DNA from: Unio delphinus
Lineage: Eukaryota > Mollusca > Bivalvia > Unionida > Unionidae
Length of the DNA stretch: 64,000 nucleotides
Direction of reading: 5' to 3'
NCBI GenBank assembly: GCA_029339505.1
Contig: JAQISU010000193.1
Span: forward strand, 1,767,501-1,831,500
Positions 1 through 13,064 of the stretch are shown here, one piece after another (within the stretch, counting starts at the first letter, position 1; each line of letters starts with the position of its first letter). A program made the position numbers and the translations under genes. The notes beneath the pieces are model-generated. The model did no database searches. It was not told where the DNA came from and was given only the letters and a program-made list of their open reading frames with translations.

Positions 1-2270
1 TCCAGTGATGGAGAGAGGAGAAACCAAGGCAAATTAGTGAAACCATCAAACACGAAATGACCGGTTGGGACAAGGTGCTGGATGTGATAATGCAAAACAT
101 GCCAGGTATTGATTTATATTTATTTTAATAAATAATGACTTTTTTTTGGTATCTTTATGTGGCCGATAGTTTGAATGAAGGTTTGATGACTGATTGGAAA
201 CTAACACATTAAAATGAAACTCTCAATCAAGAATTGACGGAGGTGAACACAAATGATACAGGAAGTGATATAACAAAATAGGACAGGTATTGTTTTATGT
301 ATCCAAACGTTTATTTCGATAAAACACTTTTTGCCTCATGTTGTAGTTTATAAAAGCAAGATAAAAAAGAGACAAATAAAGAAAAACAAAACAAAGCAGC
401 AAAGAGACAAAACAGCAAAAGTATTAAAATTAGTTGTGAACTATTTCGCTTGCCATACGTTTAAATACGATTTTGAGGCTCTAATAGTGTCAAGTTATTA
501 CAAGCACGCTTTATCTTTACCCTCCTTCGCTCCTTCTATCATTGCTTGATCCATTAATTATTAATTGCTCGTCCGTCTCGGCAAAGAAAACAGCAATGCC
601 AATAACTATATATTGGCTACTACCTCTTCGAACGCATTACAGTCATCCAGGTGGTCTTTTCCAGATAATCATGTCAAAGTTTTGGTATGACTAGACATTT
701 TATTCAAATCCGTCAGATGAATTAAAGTTAACGAAAATAGTCTTTCTACTTGCTTTTCACAGTCGTAGATATCTTGACACTCAAAACTCCGCAAAGATCT
801 GTCAATAAATACACAATCCAAAATGTAAATAAATACACACTTTTTTGTTGTATTTCGTTCAAACGAATTCCTAAAATATGCTTTTGTTTACTTTCTTCGT
901 AGATTTGTTACATCATGTTACGTGTGCAAACCATTTCTCGCACAATATAAATGCTTAGATCCAAAGTCACGTGTCATACGAAGACCCATGTGAAATTCAC
1001 CGGGAAAGACATATTGTTGCTTCAGTGTATTCTTCATTATCCTGCAGGAATCGAATGGTTTTTGACGTTCATTTGTGACCATAGTTTTCTCAAACATCAA
1101 ATGTCAAGTTCTGCTTAATCTCATGGCTGTATTTATTTGTCATTGATAAGTTTAGAAAAAAGATCTTCGGAGCTTTGACAATGGGCATTAACTCTTGCCC
1201 ATTACCTCCCCTGATTAATATTTCGACATCCATGGTTTGCACACCCAAACATCAAACTAGACATATAATTATTGTGTAGCAGTTTTCGCAGTATTATTGT
1301 GATTTGAAAATCGAGACTGAATAGAGCATTACTCTGTTTTGCGACACATGCACAAGCCGACATCTGAAAGGAAACCACAGTAACACGTGTCACGATGGCC
1401 GATGAATTCGGGTTACATTTGTATTAAATCTGCCGGTCACTTTATTTGAACTCGGATAAAAATTTATTTGAAGAAATTACTCAGTGAGATGTTTAGGTAA
1501 AAATTACATATATGTAATATGTTATGTATGTTCTACCATTTTCCTATTTTTATAGAATCTATATAGAAGATTTCAAATGGGTAATGATTTAATATTGCAT
1601 TTATGAAACGAGTTGAATAAATTTAATATGAAATCATTACCTTTTCGAGATTTTTTTTCAGTTTTTTTCTTCAGTGGAAATTATTTTCGAGACAAAGAAG
1701 AACAATTAATTTCATTCATTCGGACAGACGGCGCATCTTTCATTTGTTGTGCATAAATTATTGTCACTAGCAAAGTTGAACTAGTAAAAGTAGATCATAC
1801 GTTTTTACAAACTTTAAATCAAAGAAAAAGCTTCCATCCAAATAAACATAACATTTTATAATGACAAAATCACATTTCAAAACAGAATGATCAATGCGAT
1901 GTGATGTCATATTGTTTGGTACGGTAGACAGTAGGCCTATAGTACATGTTTACCCTAAAATGTCTTTTTCAGAACTAAACATTACATTGTTGCGATTTTT
2001 AAAATGTGAAATAGGATTACAGGATGCAGAAATTATGACATTTACTGCAATGCATTTGTGACCGGATATTTGCAGAATTCGACTGGAACAATAGACTGTA
2101 CAGAAGACGTAAACAAATTTCTTTCTGAGTCGGATTTGCATCCCATATATACTGCTAAAAGATGCTGTGGTTGGATAGTCAGGAGACCCATTTATGTCCA
2201 AATTCTTCTGTGAACAGAGGTGAGTTTATTTACTTTTGTAAGTTTACATTTAAACCAAAATTAAATGTAT
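1..2270. other. intergenic DNA without recognisable genes
   Basis: AT-rich sequence with short, unrelated open frames of 60-83 codons on both strands. None shows a protein family, signal peptide or splice-flanked exon that I can defend. I see no RNA gene or repeat array here. Confidence 0.5.
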
Positions 2271-2272
2271 AC

Positions 2273-2326
<54 letters not shown>
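2273..2326. repeat. (ATA)n microsatellite, LINE tail
   Basis: About 18 uninterrupted ATA/TAA units directly abutting the 3' end of the L2-like element. Its position suggests it is the element's own 3' repeat that later expanded. Confidence 0.9.
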
Positions 2327-2327
<1 letters not shown>

Positions 2328-3085
2328 CGGACTTTGGATAGCGCCAAATCTTTAGAGGCTCTAAGCGCTTTACAACATACAAAACAAACAACCCTTTAAT
2401 TGGAAAACAAAATAAAATGCTGAAAATATGTAAGGTAGAAAACATTTTTAGGTCAATAAGTTTGTTCCTGCAGTCGAAAAAGGTGAGTTTTCATAGCACA
2501 CTCGAAAGGGATTTCTGTCTTTGTGTCTAATTTCAATGGGCAATTTATTCCACGTTGCTGGCCCTAGTATGCGAAATAACATTGTCCACATGACTTTGTT
2601 TTCATAGTGGGAAAAATGAATATATGATTGTCAGAAGAGGAGCGTAAATATCTAGCTGGTGTGTACATATGGGTGAGGACGGATAGGTATACTGGACTGG
2701 ATTCCGCCAGTGAAACGTAACACAGAGACGACATCTTGTGTTTGATACTGAATCGAATGGATAACCAATGTAGGATACAGGTCAGCAGGGAGGTTTGCTC
2801 TGATCGTGGTACTCTGAAGATGATCCAAGCAGCTGTGTTTTGAACGTTTTGAAGTGTCTGGAGTATATATTAAGACAAACCATACAGAACTGAGTTACAA
2901 TAGTTCAGTCTTGAACGTACTAATGAACACACAAATGTTTTAGTGGTATCAACTGAAAGGTGTTTGCGAATGGTGCTGATGCGTCTCAGCTTATTATTTG
3001 CAGCCTGGCATATGTTCATGACATATTGGGGCAATGTGAGAGAACTGCAAGAATTACACATGGGTTTCGTACTGACTTCGTAAAT
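2273..3085 (-). mobile_element. L2/CR1-like non-LTR retrotransposon, 3' end
   Basis: On the minus strand the segment encodes the C-terminal part of a LINE reverse transcriptase. A frame at 3061-2870 reads through a thumb-like region (RRISTIRKHLSVD, then SRLNYCNSVLYGL), and further pieces in shifted frames continue to about 2470. The 3' end has GCGCTT- and GCGCTAT-type hairpin sequence followed directly by an ATT microsatellite (2273-2326 seen as ATA on plus), the usual 3' tail of CR1/L2 elements. It is 5' truncated near 3085 and broken by several stops and frame changes, so it is a dead copy. Confidence 0.75.
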
Positions 3086-3389
3086 TTAATGTTGTTTGTT
3101 GCAGATATTTATTGTTTGATGTAAAGGGTGTGAATGAGAAAGTCTTTGTGTATATATACAGTGGATGTTATATATATGTTACATATATACTGCTCCATTC
3201 CTTAGTCCGCCATCCAAAAAGCAATACTCTTAGCTTTGTTTCTTATTGATTTTCTTGTCTTGTAAGTTTACGCTATTTTTATCATTATGATCTTGTTATA
3301 CATGCCATAACAAACCCCTGACTTGTACCATATCCATATTCAGACGCTGTAATAAATTTTCCTTAATTTCCTATTGCAAATCGAGTTCA

Positions 3390-3810
3390 AAAAATTGGCG
3401 CCATAATTGTTGATTCAAAACCAAACAATCCAAAATGTTTTTCCAATATCCCAGCCCATCAGTAAAGAGGATACTGCGCAATAATTTAATGGGCTTATTT
3501 AGACCAATCAGAATCACAGAAAGTAATATCTTAATGTGTGGTAATATAAAACATATGAAACGGCACTAACTATAGGAAAACTATATCTACTATGTGATAG
3601 AGTATGTTATTCTGTCTTAAATTATATTAATGTTCTAACTGAACTATTCCTAGATTGCTGACGGAAACTGCACAGGGAGCGGTTATATTTTGCGAATTTG
3701 ATAGGTCCAAATAAACCAATGGAATTTTTGCGCAATATGCTTGTTAGTCTTCTGGAACACTGTCTTGTTTTGTTATTGCTATCAAAAATGGCAGACACCT
3801 TTCTAATCGG
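3390..3810. repeat. imperfect inverted repeat, MITE-like
   Basis: A segment around 3475-3512 (TGCGCAATAATTTAATGGGC and on) is repeated in inverted, diverged form around 3693-3740, with a looser match continuing outward to about 3390 and 3810. The arms flank roughly 180 bp of unique sequence. This is the shape of a small non-autonomous DNA transposon or foldback repeat. I cannot place its termini or a target duplication. Confidence 0.4.
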
Positions 3811-4339
3811 TAGCCAAATCGACATTTATTAAAACGAAACGGGGGATTATCACGAAAACGCTCAGTAGTGGTTATGGGGATCGGAATGTATGACAATTAT
3901 CCTAGATACAAGTTTCTGAATGCCAAATTCAAAGTTGAGGATGAATAGACCTGATGGACGGTACTGTGCACTAGCTTAAATGTGTAAAAATGGATAGAGT
4001 ACATTACTTGTCTAACACGTACAGGCTGAGTGCATCCCGAAACCTACCCATCAATTTCTTGTAATACAGACTGATATCGTTACCTAATTGCTATCTAGCT
4101 GTTTTTTTTGTAAATTTTTACCCTATTTCCAGGACGAGGTTTGAATGTCAACCTGTTGTAGTAAATGCGTAAACCTCTCTTACAAAGAGACTTTCAGCAA
4201 ATGCTGGTATCCTAGATGACAAAATGGTTTCAAAACTATTTACCGATTACTATGTAATCCCCTCTACAATGTGCTGAACTGGGTGAAGGCAGAATCAAAA
4301 TGATAAGGTTCTAATGTCTTAACGATATTCACGTAAACA

Positions 4340-4875
4340 TTGTTTGAAAGCATACGGGTGTATACGTATGAATGTACATGTGGTGGATCCGTTAAGGGTG
4401 CGAGCGGCCGATACAAGTCGGGACCAAACCAAGGACTCTGTGAAACTATTGCTCATCGGTTTATGAATCGTACGACTGTACAAGGGTCAAGAAGCATATG
4501 CTTGTTCCAATTGTTGTTTCAACTGGGTACATTTACATGAGATTATTTTTAATCTTAGTTGTATTCCAGGAGATTATGTGACTCTCGCTTACAGTGCATA
4601 ACATTATTTGAAACATATCTGCAGTCATTGATGTTTCTTGAATCTGTATGTGATTATGAATTTATAATTGGTTTATTATCATTGTGTGGATGTTCGTGGA
4701 GAGTGGTTGGATCAATCATATGTTTAGAGCGTGTGAGACTTCTTGTATTTATACACCTTATATATTTCTTTACTGATTCATTTAATAAATTTCCATCTTT
4801 CACACAATGTCTTTATGTTATTCATTTAATCCAAAACCCACTCGGTTCCTATTATGCAACATACACAATAATGCT
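4340..4875 (+). mobile_element. solo/partial LTR related to the gypsy LTR at 47 kb
   Basis: The segment aligns by eye with the 3' two-thirds of the LTR at 46936-48063. Shared stretches include CGACTGTACAAGGGTCAAGA, then TTCCAATTGTTGTTT, the GATTATTTT.AATCTTA block, and the end region ATTCATTTAATCC followed by CCCACTCGGTT. It ends near 4870, where the full LTR ends. The 5' part of the LTR is not recognisable, and no internal gypsy coding sequence is attached. Short open frames here are chance. Confidence 0.6.
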
Positions 4876-5159
4876 ATACAGCATGATGTGATGTGATCAG
4901 TATTGTCAATAATATAATTTATTATTTCATCGTTCGGTGACATACTGGAATCGATTCAATAACTCGTTCTTCAGAGTTTCCAATAATACAACAAATCTGT
5001 TACGTAACAATGCTTCATAACGTATATGTACTTATACGTTCAATATTGCTACACAACACGTGCAACAATTCACCATTGATTATAATTACATGTAATGTGA
5101 GGTGAGAAAACTGCATGAACGTTTTCAAGATCGGATTTTAGGAAAACGAAAGCAAATAT

Positions 5160-6170
5160 ATGCAAGACGAAAGACATTGTATATTGGTGGTAAACGTTAC
5201 AAATAGCACAAACCAAAGCCAATCAGTACAAGAAACGCTCGATTACATCAACAAGTATTTTTTAGGGCTCCGGAGTGGAAGAAGCACAGCAGAACAAAGA
5301 TTCAATCTCAGGGTTCTGTATGAAAAGTACTTGCAAAATCAACAAGACATCTATCATGTGTTGATAGATTTAAGAAAGACCTTTGACATAATGTGTCATG
5401 AGGCATTGTGGGCCATAATAAAGAAGAACAACATAGGTAAAAGGTTGCCCAATACCATCAAACAGCTGTACGTCAAGGCTACCAGTGCAGTAATTGCTCA
5501 ATGTTCTGTGGGGGACTGGTTCCAAACAACAGTTGGAGTACGTCAAGGGTGTCTCCTGTCCCCCACGCTTTTCAGCATCTACTTAGAGTGCATCATGAGC
5601 GAAACCCTGGAAAACAACAGTGGATAGTCAGCATTGGAGGGCGTATCATCACCATTCTCCGGTTTGCAGACGACAATGATAGGCTGGCAGGTAGTGAAGA
5701 CGAGCTTGCCACTTTAGTAGATAACCTGGATGACTGAATGAAACATTGTCCAGGTTTGATATGGAGATAAGCACTGAGAAGACAAAGCTGATGACAAATA
5801 GTGGCAAACAAATCTCAACCAAGATTAAAGTCAGAGGAAAGGAAATGGAAACGGTGAGCCATTTCAGATATCTTGGTTCCATAATCACCGAAGAGGGAAC
5901 AAGAGCAGAACTTTTGTCACGAATAACACCACAAACAACCGCAGCTATGTCAAAGCTAAGACTCATCTGGAGAGACAAGAATATTTGTCTGAAAAATACA
6001 ATCAGACTATTGAGAGCTCTAGTCATCTCCATCTTTTAGTATTCATCTGAGGCCTGGACCCTGACAGATTAATTACAACGAAGGATCCAGGGATTTGAAA
6101 TGAGATGCTACATGACCATCCTTGGCATCTTTTACATGGACCATATCACAGATGAAGAAGTGCGGTAAGT
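5160..6170 (+). mobile_element. RTE-like LINE reverse transcriptase, decayed
   Basis: Reverse-transcriptase sequence spread over several plus frames. 5160-5627 gives the GFRSGRST-like entry motif (LRSGRSTAEQRFNLRVLYEK), a YHVLIDLRKTFD motif A region and VGVRQGCLLSPTLFSIYLE motif B. 5630-5737 holds the FADD box (LRFADDNDRLAGSEDEL). 5746-6039 gives MEISTEKTKLMT and FRYLGSIITEEGT. Weak similarity continues to about 6170. The motif A second aspartate region and the catalytic box are broken by stops (5625-5627) and frame changes, so it is non-functional. No endonuclease domain is visible upstream. Confidence 0.8.
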
Positions 6171-6199
6171 ATGACTTTCATCTCTTTCATCTCTCTAGC

Positions 6200-7310
6200 A
6201 TGTATGTGAATAGGCGCTACAATGACAATATCAGATATCTGAATAATGCTTCAGCACTCATTGTTTTACCAGAACCACCAGAACCATTCAAAGAAACATT
6301 TTTATATCGTGACATAGGATCATTTGTGATGGTGCTGTGAACTGTTCACGGTCGATTCACAATAACTATGTATTTGCTCATATTTGCTCTCCAATGACTG
6401 TCCCTGGTGTAACATAGTCCCTATTAAAATTCATCGGTGTATAAAAGTGTTGTGGTTGAAATAGCAGTATTTATGGTTGGAAATCAGTAAATTATATAAT
6501 GGAATCAATAAGTTGGAACTTGGTAGGTACCTTTTATGTGTCCATAGTGGAAAATGGGATTATTTATATGAGCGTGATACGCCGGAAATTCTGTGGATTG
6601 ACTGGCCTAGGGTCGCGCAGTTAAATATTTCCCAGTTAGTAAGGGAATACTAGTGTAATTTCTATGGCATGACGGGCTGTCGGTACGGAAATCGGATGAT
6701 AATGAAGAAAAACCACGCAAAGGTGCGGTTAATGGACTTTTAGGCAAGTTGTCTCATCTGGGCCACCAATTGATTAGAGCAAAGGTTAATAAATATAGAA
6801 GACACGTCTGTCTTTCCATTTTACAACTCAAGTTGTATGGAAGTCTTTGGAAATTTGGGGAAAACATATGACTTCCAGCATGACTCGCGCCAGGGTTTTG
6901 ACACCGCTCGGTCAAGTGGATAACCCTGTGCGTGTAACAATACATATGCAAACATCGATGCACGAAGATGAGTCAATTCTGGGTCTTCTCGTTACCGTGT
7001 CAAAATCAAACCTTGTGGTATCTTTCTTATGCTTATGTATGTTAAGAATTGCAAACCTTTTAACTTGATTGTTTATTTCCGGTAGTTTATATATAACACA
7101 AAAATTTGAAAGTTTAATTTCTAAATAATACTTGTATATAATGTCATACTACATAAACAATATGGCTTGTAGTTACTGAGTAAGAAAACAGAAACATGCA
7201 ATAAGACGTGCAAATGCTATGATTATAATATGTTCCAAGTGTATCCGTGGTAAAATCCAATTATTTACTAATTGTGGGGGCCTTATCGCGCTTTTAAGTG
7301 GAATTATAAA
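6200..7310. other. no recognisable gene
   Basis: Unremarkable AT-rich DNA. Short frames on both strands overlap each other, and none has recognisable features. Confidence 0.4.
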
Positions 7311-7315
7311 CTAAC

Positions 7316-7482
7316 AATGTGTCGAACTCACCAGCTCTCATCTTGGTGACAACTCGAGTCAATGCACGCGACTGACAATGTGTCGAACACACCGGCTCTC
7401 ATCTCAGGGACAACACGTGTCAAGGCACGCGACTGACAATTTGTCAAACACACCGGCTCTCATTCCAGTGACAACACGTGTT
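7316..7482. repeat. 61-bp tandem repeat, about 2.7 copies
   Basis: Three successive units begin at about 7316, 7377 and 7438, each starting AATGTGTCGAAC or a variant and containing CACCGGCTCTCAT and GCACGCGACTGAC. The third copy is truncated. Units differ by a few substitutions. Confidence 0.85.
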
Positions 7483-8378
7483 CTATTGCATTTGATCTTG
7501 ACGATAATGTGTAATAATAACATGACGATTATGGATCAATCCAAAATATTTTCTATTTTTCAATAATATATAATCAATGTAATCAATTTTGTTTATTTTT
7601 TGTGACTATTTATTTGGTTAATTATTAGAATATGCGACCAATTCTAAAAGGTTTGAATTCATTTGAAACGGAATGCTGTTGCTTTTAAGAATTGACATAT
7701 GGGAATCTATATGTAGATCATTTTTTCACGTTGTATTATAAAACATATGACAGTTTCGATATAACAATTTTTTTTAACACTAATAAACTGTCCATTTAAT
7801 TTTCCTGGAAGTTTTGTCGAGAAAACCATATCATTTCCTTTTGTATTGATAGCGGTGACAGATAATGGGTTTGCAGTTTCAATTTACAGGTATTTTAATA
7901 CAAGAGAGGTAAATCGCGCATTATAGACTAATATTTCAAGAGTTATCTTTAATGCAATGTTCATATGGCTCAAATTGCGCAACATAATTTGGTTATGTAT
8001 GAGAATTAACGGGATTAACACGGAGATTAACAGTGATGTTTATTATACTTTCTTTAATAAGTGCGGTGATGACGACTTAGTATTCGGTTCATTACGTCAG
8101 CCATCTGTTTTTAAATTTTATTTTTTCTAACATTTTTGTGAAATTATAACATCGTAGGAGTTTAGATACATATTTTCAAAAGCTACATCACGTTCAGTGT
8201 TTAGTCGATATATTGTTTCTTCAAATGGAATTCTTAGCTCGTGTTGTTTATGCAACATTTCATAATCTATTTGTTTTGTTTCTTTTTGAAAGTCATACTT
8301 ATTGACGAATTGATAATTGCTTAAAGAGTTTATTCTTCATCTTAAAACACGTAGCCACGAGTTACGATTTATATTACA

Positions 8379-8440
<62 letters not shown>
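8379..8440. repeat. (TTA)n microsatellite
   Basis: About 20 TTA/ATT units. No flanking LINE 3' end could be recognised. Confidence 0.9.
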
Positions 8441-8441
<1 letters not shown>

Positions 8442-8549
8442 GAAGATACAACGGAACGACCGTCATTAATGGACGAGATAAGCATAGAGGGAATTAGATT
8501 CATTAAGAGGAGAGAATCGATGTAGACGAAACAATAGGAGCTTTTACTC

Positions 8550-8645
8550 TATGTATGTATGTATGTATGTATGTATGTATGTATGTATGTATGTATGTAT
8601 GTATGTATGTATGTATGTATGTATGTATGCATGCATGCATGCATG
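8550..8645. repeat. (ATGT)n then (ATGC)n microsatellite
   Basis: A pure tetranucleotide run that changes unit from ATGT to ATGC at its 3' end (about 8628 onward). Confidence 0.9.
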
Positions 8646-8699
8646 TACGATTCACACACACACAAACAAACACACATACTATTAATATGTATTTGTTTG

Positions 8700-8935
8700 T
8701 TTGATTAGGATTATTAACGTGGCTTTAACAATTTTTCAGTCATATCGCTACGATGTCTGCAGTGATGCAGTTTATTGTGATGTCTAGCAAAGGGGCATCA
8801 TGCCGCAGACATGTAGTATGATGTCCCACCCAGTCACATCCTGACACTAGGCCGACCAGTCCTAACACCAACCTCTTAATGTTGAGCGACAAGCGAGGTA
8901 GCTGTTAGTACCATTTTTGTAAGTCTTTGGTATAA
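8700..8935 (-). mobile_element. tRNA-type SINE, minus strand
   Basis: Read on the minus strand, the segment contains TTAAGAGGTTGGTGTTAGGA, CTGGTCGGCC, TGTGACTGGGTGGGACATCA and GACTGAAAAATTGTTAAAG, then CACGTTAATAATCC. It matches the plus-strand copy at 56585-56840 across most of its length. From memory this core is common in mollusc genomes, which is the main taxonomic clue. The tRNA-like head is not clearly preserved in this copy. Confidence 0.75.
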
Positions 8936-9164
8936 CTCGGCCGTGGAGCGGTTCTCGTATGGCGTCATGCTGTAGCGCAAGATGCAACTATCTCTTGAGG
9001 ACATGCTGGCGTTACAAGTCTTAATGGTACGGTGTACCTGACTATACCGGCTAACTTGCACCACTGTTCCCTTTGTCATTGTGCATTATACTTTACAAAA
9101 GTAGGTTGAAAATTAGGAGGCCTGTAAATCACTGAATGGCAAGATAAAAATAAAAATAAAAGCG

Positions 9165-9545
9165 ATATAACACAAATAATTGTGATATTATACATATATT
9201 TGTGATATAACACAAATAAAAGCGATATAACACAAATAATAGCACAAATAATAGGGATATGACACAAATAATAGTGATATAACACAACTAATAGTGATAT
9301 GGTTTGTTTTTGTAGGGTTTAACGCCATTTTTCAGCACAATATAGGCTATACATGGCGGCCAGTATTATTGGTGGAGGAAGAACCCGGGAAAACCCCAGG
9401 AAAGAACCATTGACCCACGAGAAGCTACTGGCAAGCTTTCTCACATAACTACGTTAGCCGAATCTTAGGCTCGAACTCGCGCAGACAGAGGTGATAATAG
9501 ATATATAACACAAATAATAGTGATATAACACAAATAATTGTAACA
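9165..9545. repeat. about 20-bp ATAACACAAATAATAG tandem repeat, interrupted
   Basis: Repeated GTGATATAACACAAATAATA-type units run at 9165-9300 and resume at 9503-9540. The array is split by an inserted SINE-like segment (9300-9490), so the array predates the insertion. Confidence 0.75.
9300..9490 (-). mobile_element. SINE-like element inserted in a tandem array
   Basis: The plus strand shows GGGTTTAACGCC at 9317 (reverse complement of a GTTAAACCC SINE tail), a middle part with GGTGGAGGAAGAACCCGGG, and near 9470 GGCTCGAACTCGCG. The last piece resembles the tRNA-derived end of a molluscan SINE read backwards. The flanking tandem array continues on both sides, which supports a discrete insertion. 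Family assignment is from memory. Confidence 0.55.
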
Positions 9546-9559
9546 TAATCAGTTTACAA

Positions 9560-10890
9560 GAATGATTCGCAATGTCTTTTGTGAATACAAATCACTGCGA
9601 CATTAAAATTAGATACTGGTTTCATATTGGTTCATTTCATATTATTTCTCTTTGATTGTATATTAGTACATTTCATATTTTCATGTTAAATAATATATTC
9701 TTGGTAAGATTTGTACCCCTGGCAGGGTTTGACATTTAATTTGTAGAACATTTGCCAAGTTAGGCGAGTTCTCACAAAAATAGCTTGCTCTTTAAAAATA
9801 TATTATTTGTCTGGAGTTTTTTCGGACGTGCAATAAGAAATACTTTGAAAAGACTAAACGATACAAAATTGACTGAATACTAATCATATGTGTTACAAGA
9901 TAATTCAAATTAAACAAAACCATAATTATACAGCATGTTCATAGATCGTCCAGAAAAAACAACGACTCTGGGTGTATCTAAATGAATGTAAATTTTAAAA
10001 CAGAGACAAAACGTCATGGCTGACGATGATTGCAACGTCCGACCACCATCTAAAAAAAAATTAACATAAATAAAAGCTACAATATTTAAGTAAATATCAT
10101 TTATTTGGACTGTTGATAACACTCATAAAACAAAATGAAATCATCTAGCTTTGCCTTTGGATGTTATAAATTCTTTTTTCAAAATATGTTTTATTATTTC
10201 CTGCTTGTATAATTTTATTGTTTCCTTTCTTTCATGCCTTCAGTCTTAAGTTCCTTATATTATAATGATGGTAACCCATACAGAAACATGTAAATGTTTT
10301 TTCATTTGTCTTAATGTTGAAAACGAAAAAAACTTCAAACCTTACAGATGTTAATGCATGAATGAAATACTTACCATATACGAACGAATTGCCCATTGAA
10401 ATTAGACACAAAGACAAAATAATCTCTTTCAAAAGTGATCTAAATGAAATATTTTCAGTATTTTGTTTTGTCTTCTAATTTCATGGTGTGTTTTTGTTTG
10501 TTGTAGTCATATCATTATACACGTTGTACAGCGCTAAGATTTTCTAAAGATTATGAATTTTACAATGTCCTTATCATTATGACATCATTATTATCATTAT
10601 TATTATATCACGTTAGTCCTTTAGTGAAAATGCCATGCCATGATTAGATTGTCACCATTTGCCCCTACGCCCATCTAGGCATCATAATACTTCTTAGCGA
10701 AAACCCCATGTTAGATATGATGATCAATTCGAGAAGGGCAGCTATATCCTGGATGCATCAGTACATATGTGGTCAACTTGGGTCAACTGTATATTTTAAG
10801 ACGTTTTCTAGTAATTTTGGTAGGCTCTCTAATCAGACAAAGAACGTCTAAGATTTTCATGATAGCTAACGTGGTTGCCATATACATTGT
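9560..10890. other. no recognisable gene
   Basis: AT-rich sequence with only short random frames. No repeat family recognised. Confidence 0.4.
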
Positions 10891-10899
10891 CAGATCCGA

Positions 10900-12640
10900 A
10901 CATGTTTTATCTAGGTGCAACTAAATCGTATACGATATGAATTTAATGTTGGTGTTGCTGATATTTATTGTCAGAATTGCCTCAGTTTTATCATCATTAG
11001 TCTGCTGCTTTGTACATGTCATCCATGATTTCACATCATAAATGAATGCACCTCTCTACTCCTTGGATGGTAGCATCAACTTCAGTTATGTGGCTAGACT
11101 GTATATGTGGGTGTCATCAGGTACGATTGGTGTGACACTGGGTGATGATCTATGACATTTGAAAGCCACTGAGTGGATATAATGAATTAAACAGGTCCAA
11201 GAAAAGACCCCTGGGCTGGAGTATATTCCAATTGCATATATAAATTGTGTCCTGTTGCCTAAGTAGGACATGAACCACAATAACGCTGTATTGTGAATGC
11301 CCAGTACATGCTGGAGCCGCTGAGGTAATATATCCTGGTCTATAGTGTCCAATGTTGCATACAAATCAAGGATGGTGAGGACTGTACTCTTCCCGCTACC
11401 TAAAGCAGAGATAATCTCATTAACTACTTTCAGAAAAGCAGTTTCAGTACTGTGGCAAGGGCGATATGCAGTCTGTACATGGTAAAACTACTGAATTCAG
11501 ATTAGATACACGTTGGGTTCAAAGAACATTTTCTATGAATTTTTTTAATATGAACGAGCGATTAGTAAATGGGCGGTAGTTTTTTTTTTATCGTTATGAC
11601 CGAGTGTTGGTTTTTCCAAATGATGGGAATTCCCCGGATGAGGAAGAGGTATTAATAACAGCAGTTAATGAAAACAATATTGGGTCTAAACACTCAAACA
11701 GCAGTGATGTTGTAATTGGATCAGGTTTGCGTGACTTTGGTGCACTCTTCGACACCATTGTCAGTACTAAATCCATAGATACGGGTTCAAATGCTACTAA
11801 CGGATGTTGCTGTAATTCTGAATCTTAACTGTATGGTGCAATTGTGTCGTAAATCTTTTCTCTCTAATGGTTTGTACCTTGTCATGGAAGAAATTTCAAA
11901 CATGTCCGGAATGTCTACTGGATAGAAGGTAGTTGCAAGTGGTGAACCACTTATTCCTTGACATTAGTTTGTTAGATATCTTGAATATCTCTTTGCAGCT
12001 TGAATTCTCCACGAGCTTTGTACTGTAGTGGGATAATTTGGTTAAATGAACTATGTTTGTGACATTCTTCTTAGCGACCTTATATATTTGTTTATGAATA
12101 GTGAGTCTGGTGGAAAGGCAAAGCCTCTACGCATTATGGCGGTCACTATAGGCAGTGCGAAGCTGAACATTGCTATACCACGGAGAACACTTTTGAGATG
12201 ATACTCTATAATTGGTGACTGGGGCATGTTTTTCAAGCAATGGACACAGGCAGTTATCGAGTTGTTCTCCTATAGGAAGTATGAACGGTATTAGGTTTTC
12301 TTGGATGTCTTGCATTAGTTTGGTTATAATTATAATTCTGAGGTTTCTTTTTGTAGGAATTAAAGGTGGTGGGGTGGGTTACGGACTGATACGTCCAGAT
12401 GACATATAATGCAGATGTGATCTGATGCAAGTTCGTGGGATATAATGGTAGACCGTATGATATTATCGTCAGTTCTATGACCATGTTTATGGTTGAGTTG
12501 ATTAACTGACCGTTTATGGTAAAAAACATGAATGAAATCTAGGAGGGGTGATGTGTACGAGTTTCAGGAAAGTTGAAAGCTCCAAGAGTATAGAGTTAGT
12601 CCTAAAAGAAATTTGTTTCACCTGGACATCAATAATTGCT
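10900..12640 (-). mobile_element. L2-like LINE, endonuclease end to RT, decayed
   Basis: Minus-strand fragments in changing frames follow the order of an L2-type ORF2. An endonuclease end lies at 12529-12254, with a linker carrying LLEKHAPVTNYRVSS (12315-12127). An RT entry with PDPITTSLLFECLDPIL lies at 11776-11594, and a YATLDTIDQDILPQRL motif A region and the VPDDTHIYSL box lie at 11364-11086. The catalytic box reads PDDT where FADDT is expected. Multiple stops and frame shifts make it a dead copy. No intact 3' tail was found. Confidence 0.75.
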
Positions 12641-12989
12641 TCAGATCTTACTTTAGATAAATCTCTTGAACAGGAATTTATATAAGCATGCTCAGGTGTT
12701 TAAGAGGAGACGAATTATGAAGTCCTAAATGAAAATGGTAGTATCGTAAAACCCATTATGGCCCCTATAGTGGTTACCTTGAATATTTTATTTTCACAAC
12801 TTGAATGTATGGTCATATCAGTTTGTGGTTTTCACTACGACTACGAATGGCATTAAATTAGTCCTATATGAAAATAGTTCCGATCTGATATACACTGTGG
12901 CCACCAAAGAGAAAGAAGCACCTTGTGATTGCTTCTTGTCAGGAATGGAAAGCAGTATTTGCATAGCGTTTTTATCAGGCGAATAATAG

Positions 12990-12990
<1 letters not shown>

Positions 12991-13057
<67 letters not shown>
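12991..13057. repeat. (CT)n microsatellite
   Basis: About 33 CT units. Arg-Glu runs in minus-strand frames across it are artefacts of the repeat. Confidence 0.95.
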
Positions 13058-13064
<7 letters not shown>

